A stretch of 64,000 bases of DNA, taken from Adiantum capillus-veneris (taxonomy: Eukaryota > Streptophyta > Polypodiopsida > Polypodiales > Pteridaceae). Below are positions 1 through 11,952 of this stretch, one piece after another. The position numbers and the translations under genes are program-made. The first letter of the stretch is position 1. Each line of letters opens with the position of its first letter. The notes below the pieces were generated by a model, which searched no databases, was not told the DNA's origin, and saw only the letters and a list, made by a program, of their open reading frames with translations. The stretch is from contig CM043967.1 in assembly GCA_014529385.2 (NCBI GenBank), forward strand, positions 81,416,278-81,480,277, given 5' to 3'.

Positions 1-331
1 TTTTCAAAGAACGTCCACTTGTTGAACTTGCACCATCATTTTATCCGATTTAAACATTTCTATGATATACATGTCTTGTCAAGTGTTTTTTATTTATTTA
101 TTAAAGTGTATTATCTGATTTGAAGTGGTTCACCTAATTGAGTCAATTATCTTAGTCATTTCAAATTTGTCATTTAACTCTCAGTATTTCAAATTTGCCT
201 TGTGATTCAATTAGTCGCATTTGTTGTGGTTTGATTTAGTGGATTCCGTGCAGTGTCCCAATGAGTGAGAATATATATTTGCCAATGATATTGAATATTT
301 TCCACTCTGTTGACTACAGCTCTAAAAGAAA

Positions 332-1408
332 ATGGCCGATCAAGAACAAGATATTGGCACCCAATCATTGCCTGATGATCAACAACAAGCGACTGTTAAT
401 GCATTTCAACTCATGAAGTCTCTAGCACACGGCATGTCGGCACAACAAACGACGTGTACTGCTCGCCGACTCTCAAAGTGGGAAAATCTAAACCATATGC
501 AGTGGAAAGAGATCAATAAAGAAGTGACAAACGATATGATCAAGACAATATGGCCATGTGAGGACGCAGTGTTCAAGAAAGGAAGGTGGAAGGTTTCAAA
601 GTGCAACCATGATGGTAACAAAGATAATGTTGAAAGGATTTATTTGGAGGTTTATGGCCATCCATTGCACAATGCAGATTGTGCGCTATATTTTGCAAAA
701 ATGTTATATGTTCACTTTGTGCAACAGTGACCAATAGACTTCTCGTCAAAGGAGACAACTGTTGCCACTCATGATTTAAGGGAGAGTTGTGTCACTTTCA
801 CCCAAGATGAGCTGGCATTGATACTAAAGGAAGGCATCAACCTACAGTTAAAGAGAGAGAAGGATATTTACATGACACAGTTGGTAGAGAAAGATGCAAA
901 AATAACGCGTCTTTCTATAGCCACCCAGACAACGTAACCCTCACAAGTCTGGATGGAGAAAAGCATTCACCACGCAAGTCAGGAAGTTCAAAACCTAACA
1001 CAACCACCTGTACAAGGGACACACATCAGCCACCTTGTCTTGAATTCGGAGTTGGTCCCCTTGTCTACTTCAGATGCATCGTCATTTTCCCAATGTCCAG
1101 TTTGCTACAAGAATTTTAATGGATAGAGTGGGTACTATACATTGACATGTGGTCAATATTATCATTTTAGTTTGTCTTATTGTTTGATGAAAAATAGTAG
1201 TCAATGTGCAATTTGTTCACAAGATATTCCACAAGGAATATATATTATGTTGGCATGGCAAAAGAATAAAAATTCAAGCAAACACACCCAGATAGCCCTA
1301 GCACAATTAGAAATCAGTTTGATGAGCAAGATGCTGCTCCAGGGCAACACAATTGAGATCGACAAACTATGTAATATCGCGATAAACTATGTACTATCGA
1401 GAATATGA
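332..1408 (+). pseudogene. RING-finger-like protein pseudogene, unknown family
   Basis: A single reading frame runs 358 codons from the ATG at 332 to the TGA at 1406. It is broken only by in-frame TGA (728-730), TAA (935-937) and TAG (1124-1126), with no frameshift between them. The N-terminal part is hydrophilic and Gln-rich and is not recognised. The middle, around residues 145-200, is Lys/Glu-rich and could be a short coiled coil. The C-terminal part looks like a C3H2C3/C3HC4 RING: CPVC, then a CGQYYH stretch, then CAIC. The expected His after the third Cys reads Gln and one inner Cys reads Ser, so zinc binding is probably lost. Known RING domains recruit E2 ubiquitin enzymes; any such role here is inference. 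The gene converges on the hAT pseudogene, with ends about 145 bp apart. Confidence 0.6.
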
Positions 1409-1553
1409 AGCATTGTAATTACTCAAAACACATTTGAATACAAGGTCTTTTACAATGGTTTTTGACATTTTACTCATTCTACTTTGAGTCTATATTGAAT
1501 CAGTTAAGTTGTTATCTGGTTCTTAGTCTGAGGGTTGTGGTTCTCTTTGTAAT

Positions 1554-3694
1554 TCAACCTCCACATCTATTATCAAATTCTCCTTTATTTTGTCTACAGT
1601 GCATTGAGATACACCCACCATTGAAATCTTCTTCATCTTCGTTTTGACAATCATACAACCAGGTTGGCATTTCCTCCTCATAGCCAACACTTTCGATGTG
1701 ATTCAGTATCTTTTCATTGCAATACATATACACTAATTTCTCTGCTCTGTCTACTAATAGTCTGTTGCGAATAGTCTTGTGAACATACTTGTACATACTC
1801 CAGTGTCTCTCTGAACTTGAATTTGCTTCACATTGTGCGAGTAATTTCATTGCAAGAGGACGTAAGGTAGAGTAATGCTGTCCACCATTCATCATCCACC
1901 ACTTCCATGCAGGTTGCTCTTTTGCTATTACCTGTACAAAATCATTCGCAAAAGAACCTTCTTTTAATCTAAATGCACTCATTTCTTTGATGCAATCAAT
2001 CTGGTCTTGAACGTTGAAGTAGAACGTGTTGACCACGTGATAGAAATCGCCTACCACCTCTGTATTGGACATCAGATCTAAATTCCAATATTCTAGATTG
2101 AGCATGTAAGCCACGCTATGGAGTGGACTATGAGGGCTCTTCCACCTTGCATGAAAATACTTAGCCAAAATTTTCCGTTGTTTGCCAGAGAATGGTAATT
2201 GCCACTCCTTCTCTACTACAGACTCTTTCAGCTCTTCAGGATTTTCAAGGCTCTATTGGACTGACCACTATGTCATCCACACTTTGCCCAAGTTTGCCGC
2301 CGTTTGATCAAGATTGCAGATTGCGAACATAACGAGCATCATTACATGGTATTCATCCATTACACTCCTCCACCAAGCAACCTTGTTTACATTGCCATGT
2401 AGACATGTAATTTTATCTTTCACTGTTTCTTTCTGCTCAAGCTACCATTCATCAAAGGCCATGCAATTGAATGTGTCAATCACAACATATTTATTATGGA
2501 GAAGTGATTCCAAGGTATAAAAGTGTGTGCAGAACCAAGTTTCCTCAGGAAGTTTCAGCATCACTGACATGCGCATCCTATACAAATTTTGCACTCTTTG
2601 TCGTTTTAAGATAAATTTCACAACCTGACGTACTGTATCAATTATTTTGGCGAACCATGTGGTTTCTTCACTAGTGTACCAATCTTTCAGCACCAAGTTC
2701 AAGCTGTGTGTATTACAACCATTGGCAAAAATGTGTGGAAAGCACTTCTTTATTAATTTACTGGCATTTTTACAATTCTTTGCATTGTCTATCACAACTT
2801 GAATGACATGTGCAACACCAATTTCTTTAATTATACTAATCAAGACCTCAAAAATGTATTTGCCACTTTTAATTGCACCAGAAATATCAATCGACTTTAT
2901 AAATGTTTCGCCCCTTGGACAAACCAGCATTACATTGATCAACGATCTTCTCTGAACATTTGACCAGCCACCACTCACAATCGTACATCCTGAAAGAGAA
3001 ATATTCCCAAGTATTATTTTGCCAACACGCTCTTTGACTTTGATGTAACATTTGTCCAAGAAAACATTTCTTATCGTGTGATAAGTAGGAGCTAAAAATC
3101 CTAAACCAAACTCATCGATTTTCTTCCAAGCAGCCTTCCAATGATTGCTTTCTACCATGACCAAAGCACTTCCAGTAAAGAATATTGGTTTGGCGAGTGC
3201 TGTTTGTGCTTCTTCTAGAGACTGCACTCAAAAGCTTTGATGTAATGATTTTTGACGCATTTGACAAAGTCCACCATCATTGTGACGTTTAAAAGGAACA
3301 CTGTCTGGAATTTTCTTTCCTTGCACAGGTTGTTCTGCAAGGTTAGTTGGCATCACTACAGGATCTGTGGAGTTAATATTTGGCTCTGGGAACTCTTGAT
3401 TCGAAGGCATAGAGCTATATATCTGTCATCTCTTGCCACCCTTTCTGGCGATCTCTTCTCTCAAACGCTTTGCAACTGCAGGTGCTTGAGAATGTTCACA
3501 TTTCTTACAACTGTTTTTAGCGCTACCTAAAATATGATCCCTAATACATGGTGCACCGCTAGATTTTTTGTATGATAAAATTTACATTGCCACTCCATAT
3601 ATCGGCCGCATATGTTGTGAGCATAATCCCACTCTTTGCCAGGAGCTTTTTTATTCTTTAGCTTCTTCGTACCACTTGTGCCCACATTTTGCAT
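1554..3694 (-). pseudogene. hAT-superfamily transposase (BED finger, DUF659, C-terminal dimerisation)
   Basis: Reads leftward from an ATG at 3694. The N-terminus resembles a BED zinc finger (WQCKF..., later a distal Cys-x2-Cys), but the second Cys is Tyr and an A-run near 3570 has lost one base, shifting the frame. The 3410-2442 stretch carries the DUF659-type core (GSALVMVESNHW, FGLGFLAPTYHTIRN, VVIDNAKNCKNASK, FANGCNTHSLNLVLKDW), interrupted by a TGA at about 3228. Further decay lies at 2169-2441. The 2168-1554 stretch matches the hAT C-terminal dimerisation region (AWKWWMMNGG..., SSSERHWS, RNRL). The family performs cut-and-paste DNA transposition in the nucleus. Terminal inverted repeats and the 8-bp target duplication were not found, so the element ends are unknown. 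Non-functional. Confidence 0.85.
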
Positions 3695-5067
3695 TAGGAA
3701 AATTTTGAAATCATTTTTGGGCCTTTTAAGAGTGCCACATCATCAAAGTTGTACAAAAGAAAGCAACCCAGTATAACCCTCTAAATATTGCTTAGAACCC
3801 CATGATATGACCTATCATTGGAAAGTTCTTGAAAAATGGATTCTAAAGTGCCAAGGTCCGAAAAGTTTGGATGACTTCTATGAAAGTTATGCCATTTTTT
3901 TTCAATCAGCCAGGTTTTGTTACCGTTACGATAATCTAAAATCACCTTTTTCTAGATCTACATGCAGGCAATGTCCGATACATGAATGCTATATATCAAT
4001 AGATAGCATTTGAAGAGTAGATTCTAAATATCCAACCTCCGACAAGTTTGGATCTTATTTGCAAAAAATTTACCGATCCCCACTTTTTGAAAGCTATGCC
4101 ACATTAACAATTCTTATAAGGCCCATTTTTTAGTCCAAACTTTTCCTAATGCTCCATTGCTTTTAAATTAAAATTGAAGAGAAAAGAACAAGATGTTCAG
4201 TTCTGAAAATATATTTTTTGTTGTCAATATATCTTATAATTTAAAAACCATTCAATATGAAAGTAACCATGATGCACAATATGAGATTTTCAATGCATGC
4301 TAGTCAATCCGCATATCGATCACCTATATTGTGAGCAACCATACACATTGCAATGTACTCTATACATGGCATAATAACCATAACAATGCTATGAATCTCT
4401 CTAATAAGACACATCTAATTCATTTGCTACAAAAAAACAAACGAAAGCAATAAAATATATGATTGGTCATTTCATGCACCAATAATCTATCGTAATACAT
4501 AATGCACTCTTTGTATAAACCAATGAATGAACTAACGCAAATAAATCTTCAATTTAATCACCCAATTGGGGACTACTTATGCCTAGTGAAGGATTGTAGC
4601 CCACCCATGCAACCGATTCCATATATAAAAGCTATTTTATCCCAATCGAGGATTATAGCTCTTATATTGTAAATAAACTCAAATGCAAGACTTCAAGGAT
4701 CTTTATATGCCCGGTACATTAGTAGAGGACATCCGACCCTTGACTATTCACTCGTCATTTACATATTCTCATCTTCTAAAACCAATTACAGCCCTCATTT
4801 GGACCAATGGCTTCTTCGCAATGAGCATGATTCTCCAAGTTTTCAGTTGTTTTGGTTTCATACCTTTATGTAGGTAAACGAATTAAAATGTTTTAGAAGT
4901 GGTTACCGAATTAAGAATCATGTTCAGCCCAAAAAAAGGACCCGTGACTTTGTAACCTTAGGTCAATTCACAAGGAGATGACAATACCCGGCACTCGGAT
5001 ACACTCCCCAAGGATTTGCCTAGCTAAAAGACTGGGGTTAGCACACTATTTACTATATATAATTACT

Positions 5068-5097
5068 CCCGCCGGGCTTTTTAATTTTCCCGGCGGG
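5068..5097. repeat. GC-rich 9-bp inverted repeat
   Basis: CCCGCCGGG and its exact reverse complement are separated by 12 AT-rich bases, inside otherwise AT-rich DNA. It could form a short strong hairpin. No adjacent gene indicates a role. Confidence 0.7.
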
Positions 5098-5225
5098 CCC
5101 CACAAGAAAAATGAAAAAACTCGGAGGGCTAACCGGCTCTATAGGTTTTTGCAGGTCAAAATCAAAGTCACGTTAACAATTAACATGATCATGTAATTTT
5201 TTGTGTGTAAATACTATAGCTATTT

Positions 5226-5251
5226 ACGTAATCACTCGATCGTGATTACGT
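5226..5251. repeat. Perfect 10-bp inverted repeat
   Basis: ACGTAATCAC and GTGATTACGT flank the 6-base palindromic loop TCGATC. This may be a remnant of a small palindromic repeat; no function is indicated. Confidence 0.7.
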
Positions 5252-7376
5252 TAATGAGATCCCTGCATATAGTCATGACCCCTGTATAAGATGCATAAGA
5301 GCACATAGATTGGGTACACACTCTAGAAACTTCAGGAAAGTTCCTCAGTCCAGCATGCTCTCTTTCTCTCTCTTTATTATTTCTCTCAAAGAATCATGAA
5401 AACTTTCTAAGAAGATTTTGAACATATTCGTTGGCTGAGCTAAGGTGCTCTAACTCTAGAAATAGGAAAATATGCCATCTAAATTAGTCTTCCTCGGTTC
5501 GTTGATTGAACACTAATTTCCCTAGGGGCTATGAGCCACATACGTTGGCTAAGAGTCATTCTCAGATCTCAAGTAAGACCCAACTATTGGCATCCCTTGG
5601 GTGATTGTTCTTAAAATTGAACAGATCTGCCCAATGGAGTACACATCGAACACATCGACGTTAATGGTGGACAAGCAAGAATATTGTAATTACGGTTGTT
5701 TAGGGTGTCATTTTTTCACTACTTGTTTTTAGTGCGACGCTCAAGTTGAGTTGTTGATAATCTTTAACTCACATAGATGATCTATACCACGGAGTCTAGA
5801 GGCAGCAAATAGTTGAGACAGCATGGCTGTTCCTATGAGCGAGGCATCTCACTTGTGTGGATCTCTTGCTCTCTCTATATCACTATGAGTGTCTAAGGCA
5901 TCAGAGTTTTGGGGTAAGACCCAACGTGTCTTTACTAAATCACCTCATAAGCATTGAGGTTTACAGTTTGATCTATCCCAGTTGTACTTTTAAGGAAAGA
6001 AGTCCACAATCTACCAAGGGGTTTCAAATTTTCAAGTTGAATCCAATTGTTTTTATACACGATCGACTATGTTGGCTATCATTACCTGCTATATATAGTT
6101 GAGCAGATTCTATAAAGGGTCTTACCAAGGGGTTTGACTACATTGATTATAACCAAAGGGTTTGGATTGCAACCACAACATCGAGGGTACCCAGTGCAAT
6201 GTTGCTTTTTTTTTTTCACAGGTGGGAGACGTGCTTCTGTTCATTTGAATACGGGTAAGTGAACCTATATTTCACTCCCCAGGTACGCATCTATTGATTT
6301 AGTGTTATTTCATTTTTTAGTATTATTTGTTTGACTTTTTTCAACTCGTATAAATACGATTGAATGTTTTAGAGACATGCCAAGGGCATGTCGGAACAAA
6401 ATATTTTGGGTCATAGTGTCCAATATACATTTTTGCATTATGCTATTATGAACCCACTTGTAGGGTTCGCTTTGGAACATGTTGTCACATAGGATACAAC
6501 ATGGTCTAGGAATTGAAGGAGTTCGGTTTAGCCAGTGTGGAGAAATGATAATGAGGGTCCCTCTCACTCTTGTCATGGAGTGTTTTGCAGTTACCTCCAC
6601 ACACAAGTACATCTTGTACTTATTGGATGTCACTTTTTTTCGGCCATCCTTATTTGAGACATATTCCACATGTGGAGAATATGAGTCTCTGGGACTGACA
6701 CTGGTGCCTAATTCAATGATGTGTTGCGATGACGTCCCTACGTGCTGGTGGCATTCATTTATTAGACCATTTGGAGCACACCATATGAGGAACAATTTCA
6801 GTGGCCAAAAATTGTCGGGTACTCAATACAGACTTGTTCCAATTACAAGTGCTGCAAAACCACCTTAACGGAGGGTCCTTTCTACATATAACCAAGTATG
6901 CTACGTTCATGAGAATGTCTAATGGTTGGTACCTAGGTGTGACTGGGTTGTCACATTATTTTATGGTCCAACTTTTTGTTGTCAGGCTTTCCCGTATGTA
7001 TCGTGGGAAGTCTTGTCATGGAATTCTGATTTGGATAAGTTTTTGCTAAATGCATTTACACTAGGTGTTATGGGCCCTAGTGTTTAACATTTATTTATTT
7101 GGAGCGGCATGCAAATTCATGGACTTTATTCTTTCTACACCTTTTTGCAAGTGCAATCTCTATTGCAGCCTTTTATTACGAGTTTACACCCTCCCATACA
7201 AGGCACTGGCTCAGGATGGATGTCTGTCGTTGGATGGTCTAAACTCTATGAGCTTACTCCAGCCCAACCCACTTTCAACCTAGTTGGTTGTCTCCACTCC
7301 ATATCAAATATATTGGTGGATACTCAATGGTTGAGTCATAGTTTATCGTCAGTCGTGGAAGACTATCTGTAAGTGG

Positions 7377-8237
7377 TTGGGGGAAAGCACCTCACTTTTA
7401 CTGCTGCTATTCATCCCGTCTTGGATGGGAAACTTACAAGTATTTTTTGCTAAAGGATCTGATCAGAGCATACGCTAGCACAATGCATTCTGCAATGGGT
7501 GATTCCCTCCCTCTTCTAGAATTTGCTAAGGTTTTCAACTTTGAACACATGTTGTGGTGGGGTTGGATAATGATTCAATCATTTCATAAGTCAAGGACTT
7601 AGTAGGTGTGCTGACAAAACATGTTGGCATATAACCTTCATTAGGGGTGAACATGTAGTTCTGTCATTTCCAAAATGTTCACAAGTCTGACATGAGGACA
7701 CTCCCTATTATGTCCCTCAAGAGCTATGAGCTTTTCAAGATACTCACGCGAGTTGGAAATTTGGCTCACAACTTCATGGATAGTTGCGCCATGTTTTTCT
7801 TGCATTTTTCTAGTCTCTTCCGAAAGTGTAAAATCTAGACCAACACCTAAATTATCTCCAAGATATTGTGGGCCTTTCAAAATACTCAAGCGAGTTGGTG
7901 ATCATGCCTACAAACTATCGTTACCCACACACTCTCGTGTCCATCCGCTATTTCATGTAAGCCGTTCACGTAAGTGATTAAATGGGGATGACAATGTCAT
8001 TGACCAACAGATTCTGTTTGATTTCGATTTGTTGAACCTCCTACCCTATTGCATGAACCTGAACGAATTCTTGACTATCATGATTTACGTACGCGTCATC
8101 ATGTACATCGACAAGAGTTAATCAAGTGGAAATATCAACCTGAGGAAGGTTCCACTTAGGAAAACATTAGTGTTCTTAAGAAGAAGCTTCCCACTTTGGT
8201 TTTTGAGGGCAAAAACTCTTTCTTAAGGGGAGAGTAA
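7377..8237 (+). pseudogene. Ty3/gypsy chromovirus integrase C-terminus and chromodomain remnant (Gypsy-0)
   Basis: Several frames together spell the end of a chromovirus Pol. Around 7390-7540, HLTFTAAIHPVLDG and DSLPLLEFA correspond to the integrase core near the catalytic Glu region (usual family text AYHPQTDGQ and LPLLEFAYN); the Glu itself is not preserved. At 7850-7980, KLSPRYCGPFKILKRVG and HPLFHVS are the integrase C-terminal GPY/F-type segment. At 8050-8235 a chromodomain-like stretch (LIKWKYQPEEGST, then a stop where Trp is expected) ends in a short tail. Chromodomains in this clade direct integration to particular chromatin. Multiple frameshifts and stops make it non-functional. The purine tract AAGGGGAGAG just before 8238 fits a polypurine tract. 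Upstream gag, protease and RT are not recognisable. Confidence 0.75.
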
Positions 8238-8599
8238 TGCCAGGACAAGGGCAAGGCCAAGGAGTCACGGACTGGGCACAGGGGCCAGGCTAGTCAGTGT
8301 GGATAGGGGATCCATCTAGGGCAAGAGGGTAGGAGCCTGCCTTTATAATGGGAGGTTGGGAGGAGGATCCTAAGGTCTAGCTACCCAAGTCTTTACAGGA
8401 GGAGTTATGGAGAGGCATTCATGTTGTCGATGTCTCACTTGCAAAGGGGGGAGAGAGGCCATTGTGAGGGGAATCCTTATGTGAACTATGCACGACTATC
8501 CTGGGCTTGGAGAGATTTCTAGTAACCCCCTTCCCTCTATCTCTCTCTATCTTTCCTTCTCTCCCTTTAGTTCACTTTAGTTCACTCATCTCTCTAACA
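8238..8599 (+). repeat. Probable 3' LTR of Gypsy-0
   Basis: Begins TGCCAGGACAAGG immediately after the purine tract that ends the chromodomain remnant and finishes at TCTCTCTAACA, giving TG...CA ends over 362 bp. No second copy was seen in the window, so this rests on position and terminal dinucleotides only. Confidence 0.55.
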
Positions 8600-8606
8600 A
8601 TATGAT

Positions 8607-8961
8607 ATGTATGCAGGGTTGTCCACATCGGGGCACAATGCATGTCCTACTTTCGGGCCATCGTTGGTGACCGAGAGGCCCAATTCCTTGCGCAAGGTAA
8701 TCTATCCAAACAACCATCATTTCTTACCCCAAGGGCATAACAAGCACAAGGCTCCAAAAAATGGGGAGACCCCTCTAAAGCTCACGATGGCAGATTGGGC
8801 AACCATTTGGGAAGAACAACACAACAACAATCCGGCTCTGTGTCCTCCCCCAAAAAGTATGTCAAGGTATTACATATTTTTAAGGCTTCCACATTGGAAC
8901 GACTTAAAAATACAACACCTCTTGGATCCCATGCACATATTCAAGAATGTAGCCCAAACAC
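8607..8961 (+). pseudogene. CACTA (En/Spm) TNP2 transposase fragment
   Basis: About 118 codons resemble the TNP2-like transposase of plant CACTA elements. A GLSTSGHNACP segment matches the family's GxSTxGxxACP zinc-related region, HHFLPQGHNKHK the RRFLPxxHxxR region, and LPHWNDLKIQHLLDPMHI the LPYWxDLxLRHNLDVMHIxKN signature near the catalytic core; here Asp of DVMH reads Asp-Pro-Met-His. In the family this protein binds and cuts the element ends in the nucleus. Only this part survives. It is bounded on the right by an LTR scrap at 8964 and on the left by the Gypsy-0 LTR. No CACTA terminus lies nearby. Confidence 0.8.
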
Positions 8962-8963
8962 TA

Positions 8964-9095
8964 TGTTGAGTTTATATGTGAAGCTACTTAGTATATGGCT
9001 TCTCTATATATGGCACCCAGGTCCCCTCTATATATACATCATCTCATGTGTGTATTCTACACACTTTGGGGCTCTATTTATGTGCTCTCTCTTGT
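8964..9095 (+). repeat. LTR fragment of the TRIM-like family seen at 31882-33706
   Basis: Starts TGTTGAGTTTATATGTGAAGC and continues through the ACACACTTTGGGG segment. This is the reverse complement of the LTRs at 31882-32070 and 33552-33706, with only scattered differences. The 3' end, where those LTRs carry a long CT/GA run and CA terminus, is missing, so it is a truncated copy inserted between the CACTA fragment and the Myb-like pseudogene. Confidence 0.75.
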
Positions 9096-9102
9096 CGTGT
9101 GC

Positions 9103-9667
9103 TTGATCCACCTCTTCGAGGAGAAGTGGACAAGCCTATGAAAAGGAAACTTCAAGAAGAAGCATTGGTCTCGCCTCGCTCAGCAAATGAACTCGAAGTT
9201 TTCATCCACCTACATGGCCCAACAATGCAAGAATAAATGAGATTCTTTTCCCAAGACTTACCAAAGAGAGAAAAGGGTTGAAGAAGGCACTAGCGCATCC
9301 CCATCTACTTGGGAATTTTTTGACAGAATGTCTCAGGTTCTTGGGAGAACACCCAAGGTGCGTGGGTTGACCGGTGGCTTCAATGGGGAGGCCTTTCTAC
9401 CTGGGGCACCGGAGGAGGATGAAGACGAGGACAATAGTGAAGCAGACAATGACAACGTCAACATCAATAACGATAATGAGAATCAAAATGTAGCAGCCCT
9501 CTCCCAAGAGAGACCACCAACCACACCGATTAGCAGTGTGCCAAGCAATGTAGGTGCGGAAGAAAGTTTTGGTGTTAGGACTTCTGACTCCGTTTGGGGC
9601 CAGTGATGCAAGAAGAGACGTTGTCTATCCGAAGACGGCTCCTCCCTGGGTGCTGAGCTGAAGGCAG
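9103..9667 (+). pseudogene. Myb/SANT-like (trihelix-type) DNA-binding protein, 5' part
   Basis: One frame from 9103 to the Gypsy-1 insertion at 9667 contains a tri-tryptophan helix region: FEEKWTSL, KKKHWSRLAQQMN and QQCKNK followed by a TGA where the third Trp is expected. An acidic tract (EEDEDEDNSEADNDN) and a basic KKRR patch follow. Three in-frame stops are all TGA (9139, 9238, 9604). The true start is not visible because an LTR scrap ends just upstream. The frame resumes exactly at 43594 after the Gypsy-1 target duplication. Such proteins bind DNA; Myb-like partners of this sort occur in PIF/Harbinger elements, and a PIF transposase lies downstream. A decayed host trihelix factor is the alternative. 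Confidence 0.65.
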
Positions 9668-10618
9668 TGTTAGCAGCAAGCTAACTCAGATAACATTTTT
9701 CGGAGGTTTTATTGTAAAAACACTTATTATTTTCATAAATCGGGAATGTTGTAACTTTGACTTTCCAAATGAACAATGTAATTGATGAGCTAGTGCTACA
9801 AGCTTCCAGATTGTATCAACCTATCTTTAGTTAAAGCTCCCATATTATTAGCTTTGACCACAAAAACCTTGGCAAAGGTATAAAAGAAATTTTTTGTAAG
9901 TATTTTGTAAGTTTTGGATTATAGAAACACAGCGTGAGCTAACGACACTCGCTTCTCTCCTTCTCGCGCTTCCTACTCCCTTCCCGGTTGTTACATTGCA
10001 GTGTCGTCTGTTGCGTTGCAACCGCAGGTAAGAGCTCTACGTGTTGACGTAAGCATTTCATGGTAATATGTAGCTTTTGGCATCGTTGACACGCAACCTA
10101 ATTTCATCATAAGTAGGAATTTAAGCTTAAAAATCAAAAAATAAGTATAAGCGAAGTATTGAGGCATCATTGCTAATCATTTAGATGCATTCTGGGTCGA
10201 AAATGACTAGGTCAAAAACTCACTTCTGTTAATAATTGCGATTTGTGCACTTGACCTAAAGTGAGAATTGAGACCATAAGCATGTGTGCTTAGGTCTTCT
10301 AGACATGTCGTAGAAGTTTCGTAATGTTTGGATGTCATTTGATGCTATAACGATTATTATTTGTTTGTCGATTAACGACTAGATTTTGGTGATTTCTGTC
10401 ATTTGAGTGTAGCTTGAGTTAGATGGGAGTTCTATGTTGTTTTCCAAAGAGATTGACAATCTCTATGCACTAGTCGAGCGAGTCAGCTTCGTCCCATGGA
10501 TTGACAATTATATTCATGGTTCGAGCGAGTCAGCTTCGTCCCATGGATTGACAATTATATTCATGGTTCTCGCTACGTCTGCAATAAGATAGGAGTGAAG
10601 TTAGACACCTGTCCCACA
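9668..10618 (+). repeat. Gypsy-1 5' LTR
   Basis: A 951-bp LTR, TGTTAGCAGC...GTCCCACA. It contains a TATAAAA box near 9876 that reads TACAAAA in the 3' LTR. A 47-bp tandem duplication (10474-10520 and 10521-10567) is absent from the 3' LTR. It also carries the TAATAATTGCGATT motif (about 10229) that recurs in the element's internal spacer. Confidence 0.85.
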
Positions 10619-10620
10619 TT

Positions 10621-10638
10621 TGGTGCCGTTGCCGGGGA
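10621..10638 (+). promoter_or_regulatory. Gypsy-1 primer binding site (tRNA-Asp type)
   Basis: TGGTGCCGTTGCCGGGGA lies two bases after the LTR end. It is complementary, with one mismatch, to the 3' end of plant tRNA-Asp, the primer usual for Athila-group gypsy elements. Confidence 0.8.
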
Positions 10639-11155
10639 TCGAAGAGACCTAAACTAGGAAAAAACACGAGCATCTTGTGTAGTTGTCCTTTAACTTCTTC
10701 TAAGATCACCTAAAGTCAAAAATTTCTTTTTAAAACCGCATAGCTTAAGATTTTTGTCTTTTGCTATGTAGAGGTAGCTTGGAGGTAGGTTGTTCTTGTT
10801 AAGTAAATTTTATGATTGTAGGGCTGTAGGATTAGATTAGGATTTTGAGAATGATTGATGGACGAGATAAGTCTTAAGATCAAGGCTCAGAAGACCATAA
10901 AAAACAAGAAAACTAGTGTTTGTGGACATCCACAACCCCATTGCAGTAGAATCTAGGAGTAGGGTAAGTAGAATTCGAGGTGGGATCTCAGAACATTGCT
11001 CTCTCCAAAAGAATCAATTGTGAGTTGTTTACGTGAAGTTGCAAAATTTTAGGACTACAGTTAGAAACAACACCAATAGACTGTAAACCATTGAATCCGG
11101 CTGGAGATTATGCTTCAAAAGTTGGATGAACCAGTGGATAAGCTTAAGGACGTAT
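10639..11155 (+). other. Gypsy-1 leader / remnant gag 5' region
   Basis: Internal sequence between the primer site and the Copia-A insertion point. No ORF of note and no gag motif. A short coding-like stretch near 11100-11150 is too brief to classify. Confidence 0.5.
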
Positions 11156-11239
11156 TGTTAGGAAATAAGACGTAGCTAAATAGATAATTGAGTAGATTAC
11201 TTAATGGAGAGAGACAGATTTACATACACGAGATTATAG

Positions 11240-11292
<53 letters not shown>

Positions 11293-11892
11293 CACGATAT
11301 ACATGGTTCACCCAATGTGGGCTACGTCCACGGGAAAGCAGCCACTCAATGGCTTTAGTACTTCAAAACAAGAAGTAGTTTACAAAGGGATTATACCGTT
11401 AATGGAGCTCCCGCCTTGCTTCACTCTCACCACCTCACACTCACCTTATTGCATCAACTCACACTATGAAATGTGTGTAGAAATGGCCTCCTTTTATAGG
11501 CCAAAAGGGTTGCCCTCTCTCAGGAGAGGCAGCCACGTGTAGCCGCCCTTGTGTAGATAATTCCAAATCGGACCCTCCAATCCGCCCATGTGCGGCCGCC
11601 CTTGAGAAGACAAGTTAGCTTTTGAATTCGGCCATCGGCCACCAGCCATTGACTACCGGCCACTGGCCAACGGATGGTTGTTTTCCGACCACTTTCCGGC
11701 CTCCGTCCGGCCATAATATTTCGGCGAAAAGAAATATTCCGGCGAGGCCCCTGATTTTTGGCTGTGAAAATTTTGGTTTCCGACGAGTGATTTTCCTTTA
11801 CGCACGATGGTTTCTCCTCATAATGGGGGCCTTACAAATGTGCGCTTTTACCACAGAAAATTACAAGGGTAAATCAGGCTCCATACTTAACA
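11156..11892 (-). repeat. Copia-A 3' LTR
   Basis: A 737-bp LTR with TG...CA ends, containing an AG dinucleotide run (11243-11288). It keeps the uninterrupted TTAA site (11201-11204) that is filled by the DNA element in the 5' LTR copy, so it acts as a natural empty site. Confidence 0.9.
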
Positions 11893-11952
11893 ATCTCCCA
11901 CTTGGAGACTGATCTCCAAACCAAACCTGTGACTGCTTTCCATTCTGGCTTC

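Larger units (their letters stand above)
3700..7376. other. About 3.7 kb without a recognised gene
   Basis: AT-rich DNA with only short, unconvincing ORFs. Two inverted repeats are visible: CCCGCCGGG/CCCGGCGGG at 5068-5097 and ACGTAATCAC/GTGATTACGT at 5226-5251. The stretch 6300-7370 may be further decayed sequence of the gypsy element whose integrase end begins at about 7377, because some fragments resemble RT/RNase H connection text, but no motif is clear enough to call. Nothing else was supported. Confidence 0.4.

Noticed and set aside
7641-7889. 82-codon minus-strand ORF
   Set aside because: Overlaps the opposite-strand gypsy integrase end, which has clear family motifs; no supporting motif on the minus strand, although the text looks protein-like.
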